From Lentzea pudingi (GTDB lineage Bacteria; Actinomycetota; Actinomycetes; Mycobacteriales; Pseudonocardiaceae), in the NCBI RefSeq assembly GCF_014646255.1, contig NZ_BMNC01000017.1:62001-126000 (forward strand): a DNA stretch of 64,000 bases. The letters are read 5' to 3'. Shown in pieces: positions 9,141 to 16,101 of this stretch; the stretch's first letter is position 1; each line of letters begins with the position of its first letter. The position numbers and the translations under genes were made by a program. Below the pieces are notes generated by a model. The model did no database searches and was not told the DNA's origin. It saw only the letters and a program-made list of their open reading frames with translations.

Positions 9141-9783
9141 GCACGAGACGTCCTTGCGCCCCAGGGGCGACCGGGCGCCGCAGGAGGAGACCGACCTGAT
9201 GGGCCGCGCGGCCGTCGCCGGACGCCCCGACGTGCTCGGGCCGTCGGGCATGCTCGGCCTGCAACGGGCCGTGGGCAACGCGGGTGTGAGCGATGTCGTG
9301 TCCTCCGGCGGGTCGCCGCTCGACGCCGGGGTGCGCGAGGACATGGAGGGCCGGTTCGGCCAGGACTTCTCCGACGTCCGGGTGCACACCGGGTCGCAGG
9401 CGCACGACTCCGCGAAGTCGGTGAACGCGCACGCCTACACCGTCGGGTCGAACATCGTTTTCCAGCGCGACAAGTACGATCCGTCCTCGGACTCCGGCAA
9501 GCACATGCTGGCCCACGAGCTGACACACGTGGTGCAGCAACGCTCCGGGCCGGTCGACGGCACGGACAACGGCGCCGGCGTGAGGGTCAGCAGTCCGTCG
9601 GACCGGTTCGAGCGCGAGGCCGTGGCGAACGCCGACCGGCTGATGTCGACGCCTGCCCCGGTACAGCGTGCCGCCGAGCAGGGCGCGGCCGTCGTCCAGC
9701 GGGAGGAGGCCCCGGAGGAGGAGACCGCGCAGACCTTCGTCCAGCGGGCCGAGGAGGAGGAAGAAGCCGAGTCCGCTAGCTGA
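9121..9783 (+). CDS. DUF4157 (eCIS core domain) putative zinc metallopeptidase
   Basis: 220 residues. GAGAGG lies 6 nt before the ATG at 9121. After a charged N-terminus (HEHEHETSLRPRG) comes LQRAVGNAG, then the DUF4157 block with MEGRFGQDFSDVRVHTG and the zinc-peptidase motif HELTHVVQQ at about 132-140 (HExxH). The C-terminal third is low-complexity and acidic with PVQRA, VVQRE and FVQRA motifs. DUF4157 is strongly linked to eCIS loci, often as part of effectors or toxin-release modules. The Gln-Arg motifs match those repeated in the 712-residue protein at 16102. The 3' end overlaps the convergent TolB-like gene by 8 bases. Whether it is an effector, a processing peptidase or both is not settled by sequence. 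Confidence 0.88.
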   Translation: MRGHEHEHETSLRPRGDRAPQEETDLMGRAAVAGRPDVLGPSGMLGLQRAVGNAGVSDVVSSGGSPLDAGVREDMEGRFGQDFSDVRVHTGSQAHDSAKSVNAHAYTVGSNIVFQRDKYDPSSDSGKHMLAHELTHVVQQRSGPVDGTDNGAGVRVSSPSDRFEREAVANADRLMSTPAPVQRAAEQGAAVVQREEAPEEETAQTFVQRAEEEEEAESAS

Positions 9784-10723
9784 TCGGCGCCGGCGAACTC
9801 GCTTCCGGCACCAGGATCGCCGGCGTGCCGGTGCCGTCTGCCGGGACCGCCCACACGTCGTTCAGGCCGTCGTCGCGCTGGATGCCGTACGCGACGGTCC
9901 TGTCGTCGACCCAGGCCGGCTGGTCGTCGACGCTGCGGGTCTCGGCGAGTTCGGTGATCTCGCGTGATTTCAGGTCGAGCACGGACACCCGCCAGCCCTT
10001 CTGGGGGTCGCCGCCGACAGCCTTCTTGTAGGCGATGCGGGTGCCGTCCGGGGACAGGGACGGGCACTCGACGTCGTCCAGGTCGGTGAGCGGCTTGACC
10101 GTGCGCCCGGCGAAGTCGCCTTCGAGCAGGTAGCGGTGGCCACCGGTGGACATGGTGGCGTAGAAGCGGTTGTCGTCGGCGGTGAAGGTGACGCCCCAGT
10201 AGTTCGTGTCGACCGGGCGTTGCGGCATGCCCTCGACCGCGAACTCCTCGAGTGACGTGACCAGCGTGCCGGTCTTCGTGTCGAGGATGCCGGTGCTGGT
10301 GGAGAACCCGTTGGCGGCGTAGGAATGCCCGTCGACGAACAGCGTCCACGCCACCATCCGGCCGCTGGCCGAGACCCTCGTGCGGTTCGGGAAACCGGTC
10401 AGCGGAATGGTCCTGAGTTCCTTCAGGTCCCTGTCGAGCACGGCCAGTTCGCTGGCCTTCAGCGCGCCGACCGGCCGCAGGCAGGAGATCGTGCCGGCTG
10501 CCTCGTAGGCGCGGTCACAGCTCTGCCCGGTGACCTCGCGCGAACCACCGGCGTGCGACACCGTGGAGAGCTTGCCGTTGCTCAGGACCATGAGGCGTGG
10601 GCCCGCACCGGTCGTGACGGACTGCGCGGCGTCCGGAGCGGCGCCGGACAGCGCGGTGTAGCCGACGGCGACGCCCCCGAGCAGGACGGCGGCGGTCAGG
10701 GTGATCAGCAGGCGTTTGTTCAT
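9776..10723 (-). CDS. TolB-like beta-propeller protein with N-terminal membrane anchor
   Basis: 315 residues. Residues 4-28 form a single hydrophobic segment (signal anchor or signal peptide). The rest shows TolB/WD40-like PD40 repeats such as CPSLSPDGTRIAYKK and DQPAWVDDRTVAYG, so a beta-propeller outside the membrane is likely. It is the second gene of a two-gene minus-strand unit; its ATG overlaps the MFS stop (ATGA). TolB-like repeats also occur in the large VWA protein of the eCIS operon (25248). No catalytic residues are apparent; a ligand-binding or sensory role is possible. Confidence 0.75.
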   Translation of the reverse strand: MNKRLLITLTAAVLLGGVAVGYTALSGAAPDAAQSVTTGAGPRLMVLSNGKLSTVSHAGGSREVTGQSCDRAYEAAGTISCLRPVGALKASELAVLDRDLKELRTIPLTGFPNRTRVSASGRMVAWTLFVDGHSYAANGFSTSTGILDTKTGTLVTSLEEFAVEGMPQRPVDTNYWGVTFTADDNRFYATMSTGGHRYLLEGDFAGRTVKPLTDLDDVECPSLSPDGTRIAYKKAVGGDPQKGWRVSVLDLKSREITELAETRSVDDQPAWVDDRTVAYGIQRDDGLNDVWAVPADGTGTPAILVPEASSPAPIS

Positions 10724-11922
10724 TTCCGGCGTCCCAGCAGTGCGGCGGTGGTGATCAGGGCCAGGACGGCCGCGACGGCGGCGACCCTGGTGGCGGCCTC
10801 GGGGCTCCAGAACTGCCAGGCGAGGCCGAACAGCACGGAGGAGCCGAGGTAGGCGAGCGCCTGTCCACTTTGGATCAGCGCGATGCCGGTGGTGCGCAGG
10901 CGTTCCGGCAGGACGGGGCCCGCGAGCGCCATCAGCACGCCGTCCGTGCAGGCGTAGAAGACGCCGTACAGCAGCACGACCAGCACGAGGAGCGGCCAGC
11001 CGCTCAAAGGCCCGTGCAGCAGCAGGTAGACGACGGTCAAGGCGCCGTAGCCGGCCAGCATGACCTTGAGCCGGCCGATCTTGTCCGCGAGTGCGCCCAG
11101 GGGTGCGGCGAGCAGCAGGTAGACCAGACTCGTGCCCACCGCCAGCAGCGGGAACCAGCCGAACGCCAGCCCTTCGCGTTTCTGCAGCAGCAGGTACACG
11201 AACCCGTCGCCGATGGTGACGAGGCCGAGCAGCGACGCGGCCAGCACGATCCTGCGGACGGCGGGGTCCTTCAGCAGAGCGAGCTTGAGGGGTTCCCTGC
11301 GCTGCACGGGTTCTGGTCGATCTTTGACGTACAGGACGAGCACCAGCACGCCGAACGCGGCGATGCAGAAGCTGGTGACGAACACGGCGTCGAACGACTG
11401 GGCTGATGCCGCGAGCACGGCCATCGCGACGAGCGGCCCCGCGAACGCGCCGATGCCGTCCATCGCCCGATGCACGCCGAACGCCCGTCCCAGATCGCCG
11501 CTGGGGGTGGAGAGGGTGATCAGCGCGTCACGGGGTGCTGTCCTGAGACCCTTGCCCGCGCGGTCCGCCGTGATCACCACGCCGAGCGCGGTCAGCGAGT
11601 TGCCCGCCGCCAGGAGTCCCAGCTTGGCCACGGCGGAGAGGCCGTAACCGAAGCCCGCGACGGCCTTGCGCCTGTTGGTGCGGTCGGCGAGATAACCGCC
11701 CGCGAGTCTGAGGAGTGTGGTGGCGCCGGTGTAGACGCCGTCTATCAGCCCGTACGCGGCCGGACTGAGCTGGAGGCCGATGACCAGGTACAGCGGCAGG
11801 ACCGCGGCCACCATCTCCGACGAGACGTCGGTGATGAGGCTGACCGTGCCGAGCGCGAAGACGTTACCGCTCAGCCCCTTCCAGTTCGCTGACTTGGGTT
11901 TGTCGATCGTGGACAGGTACAT
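10720..11922 (-). CDS. Major facilitator superfamily transporter
   Basis: 400 residues with about twelve hydrophobic segments. The MFS loop 2-3 signature GGYLADRTNRRKAV and its second-half counterpart GALADKIGRLKVM are both visible. GGAGG lies 6 nt before the ATG at 11922; an adjacent ATG at 11925 is too close to it. It is the first gene of a minus-strand unit with the TolB-like protein. It probably exports or imports a small molecule by proton coupling; the motifs do not give the substrate. It sits inside the eCIS locus but is not a known component of such particles. Confidence 0.88.
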   Translation of the reverse strand: MYLSTIDKPKSANWKGLSGNVFALGTVSLITDVSSEMVAAVLPLYLVIGLQLSPAAYGLIDGVYTGATTLLRLAGGYLADRTNRRKAVAGFGYGLSAVAKLGLLAAGNSLTALGVVITADRAGKGLRTAPRDALITLSTPSGDLGRAFGVHRAMDGIGAFAGPLVAMAVLAASAQSFDAVFVTSFCIAAFGVLVLVLYVKDRPEPVQRREPLKLALLKDPAVRRIVLAASLLGLVTIGDGFVYLLLQKREGLAFGWFPLLAVGTSLVYLLLAAPLGALADKIGRLKVMLAGYGALTVVYLLLHGPLSGWPLLVLVVLLYGVFYACTDGVLMALAGPVLPERLRTTGIALIQSGQALAYLGSSVLFGLAWQFWSPEAATRVAAVAAVLALITTAALLGRRK

Positions 11923-11942
11923 CATCGGCCTCCAGCGGTCCG

Positions 11943-13301
11943 TCAGTGGCAGTTGGTGGTGCCGCTGTCGGTGTAGGTCTTGCCCGCCTCGGGGACGAAC
12001 TGCCAGTCGAAGCTGTTGCTGTGCAACGTCAGCTTCAGCACGCCGCGAGTGCCGGTGTTGCGTGCCTCGCTGTTCGGCTTGATCGTGCCGAAGCCGTACG
12101 CGCCGGCGCCGCCCATGCCCGCGACGAACGAACGGATGCCGCGCGCGTTGTCGAGGCCGCCGCTGGGGTTCTGCGGGGCGAAGCGCTCGTACTGGTGGTT
12201 GTGGCCGAAGACGACGACGTCCGCGTTGGCGTCGTACAGGGCCTGGAACAACGGCCTGGTGGCCGTCGACGGCGAGTGGTTGGCGCCGCTGGTGAACAGC
12301 GGGTGGTGCCAGTACGCCGCGGTGCACGGCTTCGTGCTCGCCGCCAGGTCCTGCCGCAGCCACTGCTCCTGCGCGCTGCCCGCCGACATGCTGATGTTGG
12401 AGTTCAGCGACACGATGTGCCAGTTGCCGATGTCGTAGGAGTAGTAGCCGCGGCCGGACGGCCCGGCCTGCGCGCCGAAGTAGTTGTAGTAGCCCGTGGC
12501 GCCGCTGGTGTGGTAGTCGTGGTTACCGGGGGAGGGCCTGGTGCGTGCCTTGTGCCGGCCCCACGTGGGCTCGTAGTAGGTGTTGAACTGGCTCGCGGTG
12601 CCGTCCGGGTAGACGTTGTCGCCCGTGGTCCAGACGGTGCCCTGGATGCCGTCCAGCAACGCGGCCGTGGCCGTGTCACCGGACCCGGAGTCGGCGATGT
12701 CGCCCGCGCCGACCCACACCGGGTCGCCGGGAGGCGGCGTCGTGCCGTCGGTGACGACGAGCTGGGGTGCGGTCGATCCCGACTCGCGCGAGTCGTAGTC
12801 GGCGCCGTCCGTGCTGCTCGACGTGATGCCGATGCTGTACGTGCCGTTGCCGGTGACGAGGCTCGTGACGTCGACCTCGTACCAGGCGTTGCGGACGACC
12901 GAGCCGAGGGAACCGAGCGTGGCGCCGTCGATCGCGGGCTGGCTGGCCCAGGTGACGGCGGTCTCGGTCCAGCTGGTGTTCGACATCGCCCTGAACGTGC
13001 CGCCGTTGGGGCTTTCCGCGCCGGAGACGTCGTCGGTGTGCAGGCGCAGCTTGGCGTTGCTGACGCCGCCGGTGACGCCGGAGACGGTGAACTTGAGGAA
13101 CGTCCGCTTGACCGGCGAGTTGTCGACGCCGAGCTGGCCGGACGTGCCGTAGTTCGTGCCGGTGGACCCGTTGTCGACGTAGGTGTCGGCGGTGGGCGTG
13201 AAGGTGGTGGTGGCGGCGTGAGCCGCGGTCGAGGCGTTGAGAGTGGCCGCCGTGATGATGACGGTGGAGAGCACGGCTAGAGGAGCCCTGCGACGTGACA
13301 T
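11943..13301 (-). CDS. Secreted DNRLRE-domain metallophosphoesterase
   Basis: 452 residues. The signal peptide ends near AAHA (about residue 29). Residues 30-185 form a DNRLRE-type beta-sandwich (DTYVDNGS, RTFLKFTV, WASQP), a carbohydrate or wall-binding-like module. Residues about 195-450 carry the calcineurin-like phosphoesterase motifs: VGAGDIAD, GDNVYPDG, GNHDYH, HHPLF and GHNHQYER, which together supply the dinuclear metal ligands. It would hydrolyse phosphate esters outside the cell. It is separated by 20 nt from the MFS gene downstream, so the three minus-strand genes may be co-transcribed. It is divergent from the sheath gene across a 239-nt spacer. Confidence 0.9.
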   Translation of the reverse strand: MSRRRAPLAVLSTVIITAATLNASTAAHAATTTFTPTADTYVDNGSTGTNYGTSGQLGVDNSPVKRTFLKFTVSGVTGGVSNAKLRLHTDDVSGAESPNGGTFRAMSNTSWTETAVTWASQPAIDGATLGSLGSVVRNAWYEVDVTSLVTGNGTYSIGITSSSTDGADYDSRESGSTAPQLVVTDGTTPPPGDPVWVGAGDIADSGSGDTATAALLDGIQGTVWTTGDNVYPDGTASQFNTYYEPTWGRHKARTRPSPGNHDYHTSGATGYYNYFGAQAGPSGRGYYSYDIGNWHIVSLNSNISMSAGSAQEQWLRQDLAASTKPCTAAYWHHPLFTSGANHSPSTATRPLFQALYDANADVVVFGHNHQYERFAPQNPSGGLDNARGIRSFVAGMGGAGAYGFGTIKPNSEARNTGTRGVLKLTLHSNSFDWQFVPEAGKTYTDSGTTNCH

Positions 13302-13407
13302 GCCTGTCCTTGTGGTGGTGGGCGGACATGGGCCGTCGCGAAGAGTAGGGCTGCGATGGTTCGGTCACCAATGATCGTTGGGCGTCGGCTCGGTGAACGG
13401 TCGGAAA

Positions 13408-13440
13408 ACCCCTCCAGGGGGTGACTGCCCGTTCGGGCAG
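13408..13440. promoter_or_regulatory. Tandem inverted repeats upstream of the sheath operon
   Basis: Two adjacent inverted repeats occur in the 239-nt divergent spacer. The first is ACCCC-TCCAG-GGGGT (13408-13422). The second is the palindrome CTGCCCG-TT-CGGGCAG (13425-13440), 100 nt before the sheath ATG. The second has the same CTGCCC-N4-GGGCAG form as the sites at 6450 and 28211. It is a probable regulatory site for the sheath operon and perhaps for the divergent phosphoesterase gene. I could not identify convincing -35/-10 elements around it. Confidence 0.55.
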
Positions 13441-13540
13441 CCGCCTGCTCCCGGAAGCACCGTCGTGGGGTCGTGTCGGGATCTCCGGTGCCGTTCCAGC
13501 ATGTGTCGTACAGGGTTCCGCACAACTCGGGAGGCCGTCG

Positions 13541-15052
13541 ATGCCCACCTATCTCTCGCCGGGCGTGTACGTCGAGGAGGTGGAGGCAGGTGCCCGTCCG
13601 ATCGAGGGCGTGGGCACCGCCGTCGCCGCGTTCGTCGGCTTCGCGGCCAAGGGGGACTACAACACCCCGACGCTCGTCTCGAACTGGTCGCAGTACACCG
13701 ACAAGTTCGGCGACTTCGCGAAGGGCTGCTACCTGCCGCTCGCCGTCTACGGCTACTTCCTCAACGGTGGCACCAACTGCTACGTCGTGCGCGTCGGCGG
13801 CTCCCGTTCCGCGGCCGTGGAGGCCGGGCCCACCGCCGTGCTGGGCGGGTACAAGCTGAAGGCCCGCGAGCTCGGCGCCGGTTCCCTGTCCGTCGAGGTC
13901 GGCGAGGCCGCGGGGGAGAACGCGCCGGACGACCGCTTCTCGTTGCTGGTCAAGGACAACGGCAAGGTCGTCGAGACGCACCAGGTCTCGTCGAAGCGCG
14001 GCAAGGAGAACGTCGTCACGGTCGTGAACACGGCTTCGAAGCTGATCACGGTCGAGGAGGTCACCGGGGCCGCCGCCGCCCGTCCGGACAAGGCCTCCGT
14101 GGCGTTGCGCTCGGAGCCCGCCGCGTCGCCGGTGCCGCGCAAGGTCGTCGCGGACGACTATGTGGGTGACGTCTCCGACCGCACCGGCTTCGGCGGCTTG
14201 GAGGCCGTGGACGAGATCACGATGGTCTCGGTGCCCGACCTGATGAGTTCCTACGAGCACGGGCTGATCACGCTGGAGGCCGTGAAGACCGTGCAGGCGG
14301 CCGTGATCGCGCACTGCGAGCTCATGGGCGACCGCATGGCGATCCTCGACCCGCCGCCGTCGCTGTCCCCGGACGAGATCAAGAACTGGAAGCAGGTCGA
14401 GGCGGGCTTCGACTCGAAGTACGCGACCCTGTACTACCCGTGGATCAAGGTCTACGACCCGTCCACTTCGGACAACATCTTCGTGCCGCCGTCGGGCCAC
14501 ATGGCCGGCGTCTGGGCCCGCACCGACGCCACCCGCGGCGTGCACAAGGCCCCGGCGAACGAGACCGTGCGCGGCGCCGTCGCGTTGCAGACCCAGCTCA
14601 CCAAGGCGGAGCAGGAACTGCTGAACCCGATCGGCGTGAACTGCATCCGCTCGTTCACCGGCCGCGGCATCCGCGTGTGGGGCGCCCGGACCCTGTCCTC
14701 GGACCCGGCGTGGCGCTACCTGAACGTGCGGCGGCTCTTCAACTACCTGGAGGAGTCCATTCTGGACGGAACCCAGTGGGTCGTCTTCGAGCCGAACGAC
14801 GACGCCCTGTGGGCCCGCATCCGCCGCACCATCGCCGCGTTCCTGGTGATGGAGTGGCGCAAGGGGGCGCTGTTCGGCCTGACGCCGGACGAGGCGTTCT
14901 ACGTCAAGTGCGACCGCGAGACCAACCCCGCCGAGGGCATCGACCTCGGCCAGGTCGTCTGCGAGGTCGGCATCGCACCCGTGAAGCCCGCGGAGTTCGT
15001 CATCTTCAGGCTCGCCCAGATGCAGGGCGGCACCAGTCTGGTCAACGAGTAA
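13541..15052 (+). CDS. eCIS contractile sheath protein
   Basis: 503 residues starting MPTYLSPGVYVEEVEAG, the canonical N-terminus of phage tail sheath proteins, with GGGAGG 6-7 nt before the ATG. The C-terminal half contains GIRVWGARTLSSDPAWRYLNVRRL and a LFGLTPDEAFYVKCD region typical of sheath domain folds. Hundreds of copies would form the contractile outer cylinder. Only one sheath gene is present here, unlike the three in AFP/PVC; single-sheath loci are usual in actinobacteria. It is the first gene of a long, tightly packed operon; the tube gene follows after 15 nt. Confidence 0.95.
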   Translation: MPTYLSPGVYVEEVEAGARPIEGVGTAVAAFVGFAAKGDYNTPTLVSNWSQYTDKFGDFAKGCYLPLAVYGYFLNGGTNCYVVRVGGSRSAAVEAGPTAVLGGYKLKARELGAGSLSVEVGEAAGENAPDDRFSLLVKDNGKVVETHQVSSKRGKENVVTVVNTASKLITVEEVTGAAAARPDKASVALRSEPAASPVPRKVVADDYVGDVSDRTGFGGLEAVDEITMVSVPDLMSSYEHGLITLEAVKTVQAAVIAHCELMGDRMAILDPPPSLSPDEIKNWKQVEAGFDSKYATLYYPWIKVYDPSTSDNIFVPPSGHMAGVWARTDATRGVHKAPANETVRGAVALQTQLTKAEQELLNPIGVNCIRSFTGRGIRVWGARTLSSDPAWRYLNVRRLFNYLEESILDGTQWVVFEPNDDALWARIRRTIAAFLVMEWRKGALFGLTPDEAFYVKCDRETNPAEGIDLGQVVCEVGIAPVKPAEFVIFRLAQMQGGTSLVNE

Positions 15053-15067
15053 AGGCGGTTCTGCGAC

Positions 15068-15511
15068 ATGGCACTCCCCGATCTCGACACGTCGGTAGGC
15101 CACTCGTTCGGCCTGGAGGTCGACGGCATCACGATCAAGCAGATCTCCGAGGTGACGGGCCTGAAGATGGAACAGGACGTCATCGAGCTCAAGCAGAACA
15201 TGGCCGACGGCAAGTACGTCGTGAAGAAGCTGCCGGGCCGCATGAAGGCGGGCGAGGTCGTCTTCACCAGGGGCCTCACGGCCGACAACTCGTTCGAGAA
15301 GTGGGTCAAGGACTCCCGCTTCGGCAAGATGGGCGCCGCCCGCAAGAACGGCGTGGTCGTCGTCTACGACTACGAGGGCCAGGCCATCAAGCGCTACAAG
15401 ATCATGCGCGCGTGGCCGAAGGCGCTGGAGATCGGCACGTTGAAGGCCGGCGACACCTCCGTGCTGACCGAGAAGCTCACGGTCACCTACGAGGAGATGG
15501 ACGTCGAGTGA
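15068..15511 (+). CDS. eCIS inner tube protein
   Basis: 147 residues: DTSVGHSFGLEVDGITIKQI, a conserved KQNMADGKYVVKKLPGR stretch and the end LTVTYEEMDVE match the Hcp-like tube proteins of contractile tails (T4 gp19/Pvc1-Pvc5 family). Stacked rings would form the tube that the sheath drives outward. Its stop is overlapped by the next GTG (GTGA). A second, divergent tube-type protein is encoded at 18250. Confidence 0.93.
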   Translation: MALPDLDTSVGHSFGLEVDGITIKQISEVTGLKMEQDVIELKQNMADGKYVVKKLPGRMKAGEVVFTRGLTADNSFEKWVKDSRFGKMGAARKNGVVVVYDYEGQAIKRYKIMRAWPKALEIGTLKAGDTSVLTEKLTVTYEEMDVE

Positions 15512-15900
15512 AGCGTTCCGCCGTGGTCGAGATGCAGACGGAGTTCGCCTTCGAACTCCCACGCGGCTACGTGGACGACTCGGGCGTGGTGCACCGTGCC
15601 GGCGTGATGCGCCTCGCCACGGCCCGCGACGAGCTGATCCCGTTGCGGGACGACAGGGTCCGCGAGAACGCCGCGTACCTGACCGTCGTCCTGCTGGGCC
15701 GGGTGGTCGTCCGGCTGGGCTCGGTGACCGACGTGCACGCCGGCGTCATCGAGAACCTGTTCGCCGCCGATCTGGCGTTCTTGCAGGACATGTACCGCCG
15801 CATCAACAGCGAGGGCCACACCCGCTCCCCGGTCTCGTGCCCCTCCTGCGGCCACGGCTTCGAGGTCGACATCGCCGGTGGGCGCCTGGGGGAATCGTGA
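15508..15900 (+). CDS. Small eCIS-associated protein with a CxxC pair
   Basis: 130 residues from the GTG at 15508, which overlaps the tube stop and has GAGGAGATGG about 8 nt upstream. Residues 10-25 read TEFAFELPRGYVDDSG. A C-terminal CPSCGHGFEVD pair could bind zinc. The helical middle part (LFAADLAFLQDMYRRIN) and the location between tube and DUF6760 genes resemble small tail-assembly chaperones in related loci. I do not assign a specific function. An ATG at 15532 is an alternative start, but it would break the tight coupling. Confidence 0.75.
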   Translation: MKRSAVVEMQTEFAFELPRGYVDDSGVVHRAGVMRLATARDELIPLRDDRVRENAAYLTVVLLGRVVVRLGSVTDVHAGVIENLFAADLAFLQDMYRRINSEGHTRSPVSCPSCGHGFEVDIAGGRLGES

Positions 15901-16052
15901 CGTACGTGGCGGACCGCCTGTACTCGGAGGTCGCGTACGTCGCCTACCACTTCCACTGGTCGCTTGAGTCCATTCTGGACCTGGAACACGCCGACCGGCT
16001 GCGGTACGTGGAGGAGATCGGCCGCATCAACGCCCGCATCTCGGCGGGGTAG
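15897..16052 (+). CDS. DUF6760-like very small eCIS protein
   Basis: 51 residues, GTG start overlapping the previous stop (GTGA) with GGGGGAA just upstream. The sequence DRLYSEVAYVAYHFHW, followed by LEHADRLRYVEEIGRIN, is the characteristic DUF6760 pattern. In AFP and PVC the comparable position between tube and LysM protein holds the 57-residue Afp6/Pvc6; equivalence is suggested by size and place only. No membrane segment or catalytic motif is present; it may bridge tube and baseplate components during assembly. Confidence 0.8.
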   Translation: MTYVADRLYSEVAYVAYHFHWSLESILDLEHADRLRYVEEIGRINARISAG

Positions 16053-16101
16053 GGGTTCTTCGTTCTGCTTCGCGTGCTCAAGTTCAGGGAGGTGATCAGT
16101 C

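Noticed and set aside
13277..15562. Minus-strand open frame of about 760 codons across the sheath and tube genes
   Set aside because: Antisense shadow; the plus strand encodes recognisable sheath and tube proteins with ribosome sites.
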